Assembly: GCA_910588855.1 (NCBI GenBank)
Contig: CAJUSR010000017.1
Coordinates: 1 to 64,000, forward strand
Origin: an uncultured Kineothrix sp.
GTDB lineage: Bacteria > Bacillota > Clostridia > Lachnospirales > Lachnospiraceae
DNA length: 64,000 bases
Reading direction: 5' to 3'
How positions within the stretch are numbered: position 1 is the stretch's first letter; every line of letters begins with the position of its first letter. Positions 26,528 to 35,269 of the stretch are shown here, piece after piece. The notes below the pieces were generated by a model. It did not search any database. It was not told the DNA's origin and saw only the letters and a program-made list of their open reading frames with translations. The position numbers were made by a program, and so were the translations under genes.

Positions 26528-27490
26528 ATGGAAGTAGTGATTCAATTTGGATTGTTGGCAATAGGTTTCTTGTTGTTAATAAAAGGCGCTGACTGGTTTG
26601 TGGGAAGTTCGTCAAAAATTGCGGATAGATTTGGGATTCCTCAGTTGATTATCGGGCTGACAATCGTAGCAATGGGAACCAGCGCGCCGGAGGCTGCTGT
26701 AAGTATATCGGCAGCATTAAAAAATACGGCGCAAAACAATAGCGCAGAAATTGCTATTGGTAATATCCTTGGAAGCAATATATTGAATGTGTTGTTGATT
26801 TTGGGGATTACTTCTGTCATTGTAGCAATACCTGTGCAAATATCTACCATTAGATATGAAATTCCATTTATGATTGTGATTACCTGCCTTTTAGCCGGAA
26901 TCGGATATTTTAAAGGATATCTTGGAAGGGTAGACGGTATTTTATTATGGGTTCTTATGGCGGTATATCTTGTCTATCTTGTTTTAATGGCAAAAAAAGG
27001 GCAAATTAGCATTGGTGTAGAGGAAGCGGAAGTAAAAGTGAATGAAAATATGTTTATGCTTTTGTTTCTTCTTGTAATCGGAATTTCAGCTATTGTATTG
27101 GGAAGTGACATTGCCGTAGATGCGGCGACGGCTCTTGCAAGGATATTTGAAATGAATGAAAGGCTTATTGGGTTGACAATCGTTGCTTTCGGAACATCCC
27201 TTCCGGAATTGATTACTTCCATAACGGCTGCCATGAAGAAAAAAGCGGATATTGCGGTAGGGAATATTGTAGGAAGCAATATTTTCAATATTTTATTTGT
27301 CATAGGAACTACGTCTTTGATAACGGATGTGCCTTATAATTATTCTTTTAATTTTGACAGCATCGTATGTATTGGCGCTTCTTTGCTCCTCTTCTTATGT
27401 GTTATGGGTAAAAAGAAACTTTCACGGATGCAAGGGGTGTTTCTTCTTTGTGTATTTTTTGCATATTATGGAAAACTGATATTTTTTTAA
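26528..27490 (+). CDS. Calcium/sodium antiporter, CaCA family
   Basis: 320 aa with about ten membrane segments and the two inverted alpha repeats of the family: GTSAPEAAVSISAALK with GNILGSNILN, and GTSLPELITSITAAMK with GNIVGSNIFN. It resembles E. coli YrbG and exchanges Ca2+ for Na+ or H+. It starts 29 bp after gyrA on the same strand. Ion specificity is inferred from the family. Confidence 0.92.
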   Translation: MEVVIQFGLLAIGFLLLIKGADWFVGSSSKIADRFGIPQLIIGLTIVAMGTSAPEAAVSISAALKNTAQNNSAEIAIGNILGSNILNVLLILGITSVIVAIPVQISTIRYEIPFMIVITCLLAGIGYFKGYLGRVDGILLWVLMAVYLVYLVLMAKKGQISIGVEEAEVKVNENMFMLLFLLVIGISAIVLGSDIAVDAATALARIFEMNERLIGLTIVAFGTSLPELITSITAAMKKKADIAVGNIVGSNIFNILFVIGTTSLITDVPYNYSFNFDSIVCIGASLLLFLCVMGKKKLSRMQGVFLLCVFFAYYGKLIFF

Positions 27491-27564
27491 AAAATAATTT
27501 AAATATTTTATATGCCGTTATATAATAAAAGGGATAGGGATGTGATTCCAGAATGGAGGAAGGT

Positions 27565-28530
27565 ATGAAGAAAAAATACGATGTAGTGGCATTGGGTGAA
27601 TTATTGATTGATTTTACGGATAATGGGGTAAGTAAGCAAGGAAACACAATGTTTGAAGCAAATCCGGGAGGCGCTCCATGTAATGTATTGGCTATGCTTC
27701 AGAAATTGGGGGATAAGACAGCTTTCATTGGAAAAGTAGGGGAAGATATTTTTGGTGAGAAGTTAAAAAATGTATTGGAAGAAGTGGGAATAAATACATC
27801 GGGGCTTATTATGGATAAGGAAGTGAGGACTACCCTTGCTTTTGTCCAGACATTAAAGGACGGGGACAGGGATTTTTCCTTTTATCGCAATCCGGGAGCG
27901 GATATGATGCTAGAAGAAGGAGATATTAACAATAAATTAATAAAAAATTGTAAAATTTTTCATTTCGGAACTCTTTCCATGACTCATAAAGGAGTCAGGA
28001 AGGCAACCAAGAAAGCCATAAAAAAAGCGAAGGAGAATGGGGCTTTGATATCTTTTGACCCCAATCTCAGGCCTCCTCTTTGGAAATCTCTTGAAGATGC
28101 GAAAGAACAAGTGGAATATGGCCTTAACCAATGCGATATACTTAAAATATCAGATAATGAAATCCAATGGTTTACCGGAGAAAAAGATTTTGATAAAGGA
28201 ATTAAAAAATTACAGGATAAGTATCCGATTAAACTTATTGTATTGTCTATGGGGAAAGACGGGAGCCGTGCCTATTATAAGGATTTAAAAGTGGAAAAAT
28301 CAGCATTTGTCCAGAAAAAAACAATAGAAACTACGGGAGCAGGGGATACTTTCGGCGGATGCTGCCTTCACTTTATATTAAAGTATGGACTGGACAATCT
28401 GGATAAAGAGAAATTAGAAAAAATGCTGACATTTGCCAATGCTGCTGCTTCTATTATTACAACGAAAAAAGGTGCATTAAGGGTTATGCCGACAAAAGAT
28501 GAAGTAAAAGATTTTATCAAGTCCTATTAA
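27565..28530 (+). CDS. PfkB-family sugar kinase, probable fructokinase
   Basis: 321 aa from ATG 27565, which has the site GGAGGAAGG; the ATG four codons earlier is inside it. It has PfkB motif 1 (NPGGAPCNVLAMLQKLG) and motif 2 with catalytic Asp (TTGAGDTFGGCC). The start GELLIDFT is typical of fructokinases. It phosphorylates fructose or a related sugar with ATP. The nearby alpha-glucan enzymes agree with a role in carbohydrate use. Exact substrate not proven. Confidence 0.88.
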   Translation: MKKKYDVVALGELLIDFTDNGVSKQGNTMFEANPGGAPCNVLAMLQKLGDKTAFIGKVGEDIFGEKLKNVLEEVGINTSGLIMDKEVRTTLAFVQTLKDGDRDFSFYRNPGADMMLEEGDINNKLIKNCKIFHFGTLSMTHKGVRKATKKAIKKAKENGALISFDPNLRPPLWKSLEDAKEQVEYGLNQCDILKISDNEIQWFTGEKDFDKGIKKLQDKYPIKLIVLSMGKDGSRAYYKDLKVEKSAFVQKKTIETTGAGDTFGGCCLHFILKYGLDNLDKEKLEKMLTFANAAASIITTKKGALRVMPTKDEVKDFIKSY

Positions 28531-28550
28531 AAATATTATTGTTGAAAGGT

Positions 28551-28594
28551 AAAAAGCCTATATATGATTATTACAAATTATATATGGGCTTTTT
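28551..28594 (+). terminator. Terminator after the PfkB gene
   Basis: AAAAAGCCTATATAT (28551-28565) pairs with ATATATGGGCTTTTT (28580-28594) with one GU pair, around a 14-nt loop, ending in a T-run. Confidence 0.9.
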
Positions 28595-28628
28595 ATATAT
28601 AAATCATTTTAGGATGATTGAAATATCA

Positions 28629-28689
28629 GGTTTGTGTCTGCGCAGCATCCGCAAATTTGATATTATGAAAAGGCTGCGCAGAAATGAGG
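28629..28689 (+). repeat. Repeat family C, copy 1, carrying a ribosome site
   Basis: Begins GGTTTGTGTCTGCGCAGCATCCGCAAA and ends GGCTGCGCAGAAATGAGG. The outer CTGCGCAG blocks form an inverted repeat. The same two ends occur on the minus strand at 51845-51950. In both places the terminal ATGAGG lies 6-7 nt before the start codon of a gene. Confidence 0.75.
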
Positions 28690-28695
28690 CTAAAT

Positions 28696-30825
28696 ATGAA
28701 TGGGAATATGAGGGATAATTTAACAGAATCACAAGACGACAATAAAGTAATATCGCCTATGAGAAGTATTCATATGGTACCTATGGATAAAATTTCCGGG
28801 TTTGAGGTACGTCCGGGGATGTATGAGGTAAACGGGGCTACGGCGATTCCATGCGGCGTTAATTTTACCGTACATTCTTTCCACGCTACATCTTGTGAGC
28901 TTCTTTTGTTTCGCAGGATGGAGGATGAACCATATGCAATCATTCCATTTCCTGAAAATTATAAAATAGGGAAAGTTTATTCCATGATTGTATTTGGTTT
29001 AAATATTGAAGATTTTGAATATGCGTACCGTTTGGATGGCCCTTACGATATGAAAAAAGGGCTTATGTTTAATAAAAATAATTATCTTCTCGACATTTAT
29101 GCAAAAGCAGTAAGTGGGCAAAGGATATGGGGCGTAAGGAATAAAGATGGGGTGAGTTATAAGGCGAGGGTCGTAAAGGAAGATTTCGACTGGATGGACA
29201 GCAACCAGCTTTTAATTCCTATGGAAGATTTGATTATCTATGAAATGCATGTAAGAGGATTTACCCAACATGGTTCTTCCCGCGTAGAATATCCGGGAAC
29301 ATTTTTAGGGCTTCAGGAAAAGATAGGATATTTGAAAGATTTAGGCGTGAATGCTGTGGAATTGATGCCAATCTTTGAATTTGATGAAACAAAGGATTAT
29401 AGGGAAGTGGATGGTAAAAATCTTCTGGATTATTGGGGATATAATACTGTCAGCTTTTTTGCCCCAAATACAAGTTATACGGCAAAAGCAGAATATAATC
29501 ATGAAGGAACGGAATTAAAAGAGCTGATTATGGAACTCCATAACAATGGAATAGAATGTTTTCTGGATGTTGTGTTTAATCATACGGCAGAAGGGAATGA
29601 AATGGGTTCCTGTTTTTCTTTTAAAGGTTTCGACAATAATATCTATTATATGCTTACACCCGACGGGCATTATTATAATTTCAGCGGGTGTGGGAATACG
29701 TTGAATTGTAATCATCCGATTGTCCAGCAGATGATTTTGGAATGTTTGAGATATTGGACGACGGTATATCATATTGACGGATTTAGGTTTGATCTCGCCA
29801 CTATCCTTGGAAGGAATGAGGACGGTTCTCCTATGAATAATCCGCCTTTATTGAAGAGCCTGGCTTTTGACCCGATTTTAGGGAATGTAAAACTGATTGC
29901 TGAAGCATGGGATGCCGGTGGATTATATCAGGTAGGGAGTTTTCCTGCTTGGAACAGATGGTCGGAATGGAATGGAAGATATAGGGATGAAATGAGGGAT
30001 TACCTGAAGGGAGATTATAATCTTTCCGGTCTGGCTGCAAAAAGGATTACGGGGTCTAAGGATTTATACGACCCACAATATCGGGGAAACAATGCATCCG
30101 TAAATTTTATTACATGCCATGACGGGTTCACTTTATGGGATTTGTATTCTTATAATTGGAAACACAATGAAGCAAATGGATGGAATAATACGGATGGCAG
30201 CGATGATAACCGCAGTTGGAACTGTGGGATAGAAGGGGAAACGGAAAATGAAGAGGTTTTGGCCCTTCGGAAAAAACTGGTAAAAAATGCAGCGGCAGTA
30301 TTGATGATGAGCCGTGGAACGCCTATGTTCCTTGCAGGGGATGAATTTTGCAATACACAGTTTGGAAACAATAATGCATATTGCCAGGACAATGAAATAT
30401 CATGGCTAAATTGGGATCTGCTTGAAAAAAATAAAGATGTATATGAGTTTTTCCGATATATGATACATCTTAGAAAAGAGCATGATGTAATCAGAAAAGA
30501 TACCGGTTGCTGTTCTTTGGGGTTCCCTGAAATACAAGTGATAGAAGGGGATAATAACTGTAAAGTCCTTCGGATTATTTATGCAGGAAGAAACAGGAAC
30601 AATACGAGGGATGATGTAGTCTGCCTGGCAGTCAATGTTTTTTGGGAAGAACAAGAATTTTATCTTCCTTCGTTGATGTACGGCATGGGTTGGTATGTGG
30701 CGGTAGATACAGGGAACAGGTATTTTACCAATGCGATTCCGAATCAACGGGAAAGGATGCCTTTATTGGAAGGCGGAAAAATAAGGATGGCCCCGCGCTC
30801 GGTATGTGTATTGGTTTTAAAATAA
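28696..30825 (+). CDS. glgX: Isoamylase-type glycogen debranching enzyme (GH13)
   Basis: 709 aa from ATG 28696, preceded by ATGAGG; the frame opens at ATG 28684. An N-terminal beta-sandwich (CBM48-like) is followed by the GH13 barrel with DVVFNHTAEG (region I), GFRFDLATI (nucleophile Asp), IAEAWDAGG (acid/base Glu) and ITCHDGFTLWDL (region IV), all catalytic residues intact. It cleaves alpha-1,6 branches of glycogen or limit dextrins. Similar to GlgX/isoamylase. It is probably expressed alone, with a terminator before it. Confidence 0.92.
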   Translation: MNGNMRDNLTESQDDNKVISPMRSIHMVPMDKISGFEVRPGMYEVNGATAIPCGVNFTVHSFHATSCELLLFRRMEDEPYAIIPFPENYKIGKVYSMIVFGLNIEDFEYAYRLDGPYDMKKGLMFNKNNYLLDIYAKAVSGQRIWGVRNKDGVSYKARVVKEDFDWMDSNQLLIPMEDLIIYEMHVRGFTQHGSSRVEYPGTFLGLQEKIGYLKDLGVNAVELMPIFEFDETKDYREVDGKNLLDYWGYNTVSFFAPNTSYTAKAEYNHEGTELKELIMELHNNGIECFLDVVFNHTAEGNEMGSCFSFKGFDNNIYYMLTPDGHYYNFSGCGNTLNCNHPIVQQMILECLRYWTTVYHIDGFRFDLATILGRNEDGSPMNNPPLLKSLAFDPILGNVKLIAEAWDAGGLYQVGSFPAWNRWSEWNGRYRDEMRDYLKGDYNLSGLAAKRITGSKDLYDPQYRGNNASVNFITCHDGFTLWDLYSYNWKHNEANGWNNTDGSDDNRSWNCGIEGETENEEVLALRKKLVKNAAAVLMMSRGTPMFLAGDEFCNTQFGNNNAYCQDNEISWLNWDLLEKNKDVYEFFRYMIHLRKEHDVIRKDTGCCSLGFPEIQVIEGDNNCKVLRIIYAGRNRNNTRDDVVCLAVNVFWEEQEFYLPSLMYGMGWYVAVDTGNRYFTNAIPNQRERMPLLEGGKIRMAPRSVCVLVLK

Positions 30826-30852
30826 AATTATTCACAAATGGAGGAGAAAGTT

Positions 30853-31773
30853 ATGGCAGAAGAAATGAAACAGGAAACAATGGAGGATTACAGCAAGGAA
30901 CTGGAAGCATCCTTGAAAAAAATAAGTGAAGGAGATATTGTTTCAGGAACAGTAATTTCCGTTACGGAAGAAGAAGTAATCCTTGATTTTAATTATTATG
31001 CCCAAGGGGTAATAAAAGCAGAGGATATGAGCAATGACCCTAAGTATAATTTATTGGATGAAGTGAAAATAGGCGATACGATTGAGGCAACCGTTGTAAA
31101 AACGGACGATGGTGCAGGAAACATCCAGTTATCCTGCAAAGAAGCAAAAGATATTCTTTCGTGGGATGTTTTAAAACAATATATGGAAGAAGGAAAAGAA
31201 ATTGAAGTGAAAGTAAATGAAGTGGTAAATGGAGGCGTAATTGCTTATGCGGAAGGAATCCGCGGTTTTATCCCTGCATCACATCTTTCCATCAATTATG
31301 TTGAAAATTTGGAGGAATGGGTAAATAAACAGCTTACCGTTAAAATAATAACCGTAGAGGAAAGTAAAAAGAAATTGGTAATGTCTGCAAAATTGGTGGA
31401 AAAGAGAAAGGCAGAAGAAGAGATTAACCATAAAATTTCCATGTTGGTACCCGGAACAATTATGGAAGGAACCGTAGAATCTTTAATGCCTTATGGCGCA
31501 TTTGTTGCTCTTCCGGAAGGATTGAGTGGATTAGTCCATATATCCCAGATTAGCCAAAGAAGAATTAAAAAACCATCGGAAGTCCTTAATACAGGAGATA
31601 AGGTAAAAGTAAAAATATTAAATACCAATGATGGGAAAATAAGCCTTAGCATGAAAGCAGTGGAAGATAATACCCAAGTAGATGAGGTAGAAAAAGTAGA
31701 AACGGCAAAATATAGTTCAAAAGAACAGATTGGCACATCTTTAGGGGATTTATTCAAGAAACTGAATTTATAA
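30853..31773 (+). CDS. S1-domain RNA-binding protein (short ribosomal protein S1-like)
   Basis: 306 aa from ATG 30853, which follows GGAGGAGAAAG. Three S1 domains: about 25-95 (GDIVSGTVISVTEEEVILDF), 115-180 (GKEIEVKVNEVVNGGVIAY with GIRGFIPASHL) and 195-265 (GTIMEGTVESLMPYGAFVAL with GLVHISQIS). The third has the best nucleic-acid-binding signature. Firmicute S1 homologues often have four domains, so this is a compact form. Likely role: mRNA or ribosome binding. It follows glgX by 27 bp. Confidence 0.88.
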   Translation: MAEEMKQETMEDYSKELEASLKKISEGDIVSGTVISVTEEEVILDFNYYAQGVIKAEDMSNDPKYNLLDEVKIGDTIEATVVKTDDGAGNIQLSCKEAKDILSWDVLKQYMEEGKEIEVKVNEVVNGGVIAYAEGIRGFIPASHLSINYVENLEEWVNKQLTVKIITVEESKKKLVMSAKLVEKRKAEEEINHKISMLVPGTIMEGTVESLMPYGAFVALPEGLSGLVHISQISQRRIKKPSEVLNTGDKVKVKILNTNDGKISLSMKAVEDNTQVDEVEKVETAKYSSKEQIGTSLGDLFKKLNL

Positions 31774-31842
31774 AAATTTTTTTGAGGAGATATAGGGATT
31801 CTTTATATTTTATGAAATTTAAAAATTTTGAGGAGTAATATT

Positions 31843-33030
31843 ATGGAATCATATGTTGTATTTAAAGATTTGGCTATTATTATAATAGCGGCCAAATTCT
31901 TTGGGATTTTGGCAAGGAAGTGTAAAGCGCCTCAGGTAGTGGGGGAGATTATTGCAGGGCTTATTATTGGTCCCAGCATCTTAGGGTTAGTAAACCAATC
32001 GGATTTTCTGATTGAAATGGCAGAAATCGGTGTTATTATTTTAATGTTTTCCGCAGGATTGGAAACGGATTTAAAAGACCTTATGAAGACGGGACCGATA
32101 GCAGCTTTGATTGCCTGTGCAGGCGTATTTATTCCCCTTGTATGCGGAGCATTGCTTTATATGGCTTTTTATGGGGTTTCTCCCTGGGGTTCGGAAGAAT
32201 TTTATAAAGCGGTATTCGTAGGTACAATTTTAACGGCAACTTCTGTCAGCATCACAGTGGAAGCTTTGAAGGAAATGGGAAAACTAAAAGGGAAAGTAGG
32301 AACGACTATTTTAAGTGCGGCGATTATTGATGATGTTATCGGAATTATTGTTCTTACATTTGTTATGGGATTTAAAAGCCCGGATTCCAATCCCTTATCC
32401 GTAGTATTCAATACGGTTCTGTTTTTTATATTTGCAATTGTGGTTGGATTTATTTGTTATAAAATCTTTAAAATGGTGGATAACAGATATCCCCATACAA
32501 GGCGTATCCCGATTGCCGGACTTGCTTTGTGCCTTGCTATGGCCTATATAGCGGAAAAATATTTTGGGATAGCAGATATTACAGGGGCGTATGTAGCCGG
32601 AATTATACTTTGTTCCATAAGGGATTCCGAGTACATAGCAAGCAAGATGGACACTAATTCTTACATATTGTTCGGACCAGTATTTTTTGCCAGTATCGGA
32701 TTGAAAACAAATTTGGATAGTTTAAATGCCAGTATTTTAATTTTTTCCATTGCGTTTGTAGCAGTGGGATTGGTTTCTAAAATTGTAGGGTGCGGAATAA
32801 TGGCAAAGATTTGTAAGTTTAATATGTCCGATTCTTTAAAAATTGGCGTTGGTATGATGACGAGGGGTGAAGTTGCCTTAATCGTATCACAGAAAGGATT
32901 GTCTGTTGGACTTCTTACTCCCGTATATTTTACTTCAGTAATTTTGCTTATTATTATATCGTCCATTGCCACTCCTATTATTTTAAAGTTATTATATGCA
33001 AGGGATGAAGGAAAAATAAAGGCTGCATAG
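31843..33030 (+). CDS. CPA2-family cation:proton antiporter
   Basis: 395 aa from ATG 31843 with the site GAGGAG; the frame opens at an upstream TTG. There are about 12 membrane segments (Na_H_Exchanger fold), with the conserved VVGEIIAGLIIGPSILG at the start, ATSVSITVEAL with AAIIDDVIGI (the paired Asp ion site), and GMMTRGEVALIVSQKG near the end. There is no cytoplasmic TrkA/RCK domain. It exchanges Na+ or K+ for protons. Confidence 0.92.
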   Translation: MESYVVFKDLAIIIIAAKFFGILARKCKAPQVVGEIIAGLIIGPSILGLVNQSDFLIEMAEIGVIILMFSAGLETDLKDLMKTGPIAALIACAGVFIPLVCGALLYMAFYGVSPWGSEEFYKAVFVGTILTATSVSITVEALKEMGKLKGKVGTTILSAAIIDDVIGIIVLTFVMGFKSPDSNPLSVVFNTVLFFIFAIVVGFICYKIFKMVDNRYPHTRRIPIAGLALCLAMAYIAEKYFGIADITGAYVAGIILCSIRDSEYIASKMDTNSYILFGPVFFASIGLKTNLDSLNASILIFSIAFVAVGLVSKIVGCGIMAKICKFNMSDSLKIGVGMMTRGEVALIVSQKGLSVGLLTPVYFTSVILLIIISSIATPIILKLLYARDEGKIKAA

Positions 33031-33044
33031 AATATCGTTTATAG

Positions 33045-33077
33045 AATACTCCGCAACTGTTTGCGGGGTATTTTTTT
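33045..33077 (+). terminator. Terminator after the antiporter gene
   Basis: AATACTCCGCAA pairs with TTGCGGGGTATT (one GU pair) around CTGT, followed by TTTTT. It directly abuts repeat A copy 2. Confidence 0.92.
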
Positions 33078-33254
33078 ACCATATAGGAAAGTTCTCCGAA
33101 TTTCCCATATGGTAAAAAAATAATTATCGCACTGCGGCGGAGAGGGAGTATGTTGCTGTCGCGACCCGCCGCAGGCGGAGAATCCTGCAGGCAGGATTCT
33201 TTTTTACCATATAGGAAATTCCTTCGCCAGAAGGACGTAACATGAAGTGTCGAA
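33078..33254 (-). repeat. Intergenic repeat family A, copy 2 (inverted)
   Basis: Reverse complement of the element at 6472-6677. Shared in order: TTCGACACTT, TCCTTCTGGCGAAGG, TTTCCTATATGG, GAATCCTGC/GCAGGATTC, CCGCCTGCGGCGGGTCGCG, CCCTCTCCGCCGC, and the CCATATGG end. It fills most of the 400-bp gap before the kinase gene; the remaining part, 33255-33446, is AT-rich and holds only the ribosome site GAAGGGAGGAG of the next gene. Confidence 0.88.
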
Positions 33255-33446
33255 TTATAAATAGTATATTTTATTTATTAATTAAAGTAAATTTATATAA
33301 TTTTCTGAAAAAAAGATTGAGTAATAGAAAAAGAGAATATATAATAAATATATAAGATAGAAGAGAGAAAATTTATAGTTTTAATATGCAATGGATTATA
33401 AATAGGTAGTTGTAAAATTATATAATTATAGAAGGGAGGAGTATAT

Positions 33447-34046
33447 ATGTATAATATTGTAACAATTGAACGTCAATATGCCAGCGGCGGAAATGAAATA
33501 GGGAGAAAATTGGCAGAAGAACTTGGATATAAGTTATATGACAGGAATATCCTAATGGAAGCCGCCAAAAACCTTAAAATACCTTCCGTACAAATAGAAG
33601 GGCTGGAAGAAAGCAGTCCGGGCGGATTTCTTTTTAATTTATCCAAGACTCCTTTAGGAGGGATTACCAACAGTAAAGAGCTGTCTTTGGCGGATAAATT
33701 ATTCCTTGAAGAAAAACGTATTATTGAGGAAATAGCGGAAGAAGGCAAATGTATTATTGTAGGAAGGGCATCCGGTTATATTCTCAGGGATAAATCGGAT
33801 AGCTTAAGGGTATTTATTCATTCGGATAACGAAACAAGGAAAAGAAGGGCGATTGAGAGGGAAGGGATAAAAGAATCGGAGGCCGAAAATGCCCTTAAGA
33901 AAAACGATAAAAGAAGAAGCAGCTTCTATAATTCAGTTACAAATTGGGAATGGGGAAATCCTAAGTTTTATGAATTGTATATGGACAGTGGAAGGCTGGG
34001 CATTGATTTATGCGTAAAACTGCTTGCGGAGGCTGTTAAAAGTTAA
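33447..34046 (+). CDS. Cytidylate-kinase-like family protein
   Basis: 199 aa, matching the family I know as cytidylate kinase-like (AAA_26). It starts with YNIVTIERQYASGGNEIGRKLAEEL, where a modified P-loop (SGGNEIG) replaces GxxxxGK, then LYDRNILMEAA and IIVGRASGYIL, and an arginine-rich lid region. Members are common in Clostridia but their substrate is not well established; nucleotide kinase activity is plausible. Single gene, with a hairpin downstream. Confidence 0.82.
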   Translation: MYNIVTIERQYASGGNEIGRKLAEELGYKLYDRNILMEAAKNLKIPSVQIEGLEESSPGGFLFNLSKTPLGGITNSKELSLADKLFLEEKRIIEEIAEEGKCIIVGRASGYILRDKSDSLRVFIHSDNETRKRRAIEREGIKESEAENALKKNDKRRSSFYNSVTNWEWGNPKFYELYMDSGRLGIDLCVKLLAEAVKS

Positions 34047-34099
34047 TGTAATTAAGAACAAATGAAAGAATAATAAAGAATATTATTTATTATATTTGT

Positions 34100-34133
34100 G
34101 CGGAATATAGCAATCAACGCAGCTATATTCCGC
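34100..34133 (+). terminator. Hairpin between convergent genes
   Basis: GCGGAATATAGC (34100-34111) and GCTATATTCCGC (34122-34133) form a perfect 12-bp stem with a 10-nt loop, between the kinase-like gene and the nitroreductase gene. There is no long T-run on either side, so termination strength is uncertain. Confidence 0.65.
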
Positions 34134-34165
34134 GTAAGTGTTGGTTGAAATAAATATTTTTTACT

Positions 34166-34900
34166 CTAATCTGTCCACTGTTTTAGCATCGCTTTTGCTG
34201 AACGGTTCATTTCCCTTCTGAAATCGACATAAAATTTCCTTTTTGCAAAAGCGGTAATGTATTCTTCAAATTCTTTTCCCGTTTTCCCGGATTGTTTTTC
34301 CAACATATTTTTCGTTTCTTCTAAAGATTTATGATGATAAATGTCAGTATGGACGATATCGTCTAATTCAAAACGTTTTGGTTTTATCCTGTCTTTTTGC
34401 TGCTGTGTCGGCCTCCCAAAGACAACCATAGAATAAGGGAGGGCATATTTTGGAAGTTGGAGCAATTCCCGGTTGATTTCAAAATTTTCCATAATATCTC
34501 CGATATAACAGGAACCGATTCCCATAGATTGAGCGGCAACAACAGCATTTTGGGCAGCAATGACGCAATCCTGGGATGCAAGGAATAAATCCGCCTCTTC
34601 TATTTTGGGGGGTTCTTCACAATAAGCTTTAAATATATCATACCATTTCTGGAAGTCTGCCATAAAAATAAGTACCAGTGGAGCTTTGGCAATGAAAGGC
34701 TGGTTGTCGCATCTTTTTGCCAATTCTTCTTTTAAACTTTGCTCCCTGATATCTAAAATGGAATAGAGAGTCATGTTCCCTGCCGTAGGAGCCTGTAAGG
34801 CAGAGTTGAGAATAATATTTTTTTCATCGTCGGTAATTGGTTCATCGGTAAAAACCCGTACGGATTTTCTATTGTATAAATCTTGAATTGTCTGGTTCAT
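34166..34900 (-). CDS. Nitroreductase family protein (NfsA-like)
   Basis: 244 aa. FMN-binding nitroreductase fold: start LYNRKSVRVFTDEPIT, PTAGNMTLYS, AAQSMGIGSCYIGDI, and the VVFGRPTQQQ strand. Such enzymes reduce nitroaromatics, quinones or flavins with NAD(P)H. The extended C-terminal portion (about 190-244) points to the NfsA-like subgroup. It starts 32 bp from repeat B copy 2, with the ribosome site CAGGAGGTG. Confidence 0.88.
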   Translation of the reverse strand: MNQTIQDLYNRKSVRVFTDEPITDDEKNIILNSALQAPTAGNMTLYSILDIREQSLKEELAKRCDNQPFIAKAPLVLIFMADFQKWYDIFKAYCEEPPKIEEADLFLASQDCVIAAQNAVVAAQSMGIGSCYIGDIMENFEINRELLQLPKYALPYSMVVFGRPTQQQKDRIKPKRFELDDIVHTDIYHHKSLEETKNMLEKQSGKTGKEFEEYITAFAKRKFYVDFRREMNRSAKAMLKQWTD

Positions 34901-34932
34901 ATTGATACTTTCACCTCCTGAAAAATGAAATC

Positions 34933-35062
34933 ATTTATTCTCGCGAGCAACGAGCCAAGTGGCTGCTTGCAGACATTTGGCGACTGCCGCGAGGGTCAAA
35001 TACCCCGCTGCTCTGCAGCGCTGCAAGTTTGATACCCCGTTGCTTGCAGCGGGATCTTTGAT
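34933..35062 (-). repeat. Intergenic repeat family B, copy 2 (inverted)
   Basis: Near-identical reverse complement of 10196-10324 over its full length of about 130 bp. Here it lies between the divergent nitroreductase and flotillin genes, so it is in the promoter side rather than between gene ends. The rest of this 370-bp gap holds the flotillin promoter. Confidence 0.9.
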
Positions 35063-35149
35063 TAATAGAATATCATGGATTTATTTTATTTGCTATTATA
35101 TTTCCAATATTAAATTTTTTGGTAATTATTGATATATATTATAATTAAA

Positions 35150-35178
35150 TTGACATTAAAGGTAAAAATAAGTAATAT
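35150..35178 (+). promoter_or_regulatory. Sigma-A promoter for the flotillin gene
   Basis: TTGACA (35150-35155), a 17-bp spacer, then TAATAT (35173-35178), 92 bp before the start codon. The -35 is perfect. Confidence 0.75.
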
Positions 35179-35269
35179 GATATACAAAAGGGAAATTACA
35201 AAGTACATAAGAAAAAAATAGCTTATTTATATTTTTCTAAAAAAGCTATGGAAAAATGGAGGGAATAGT

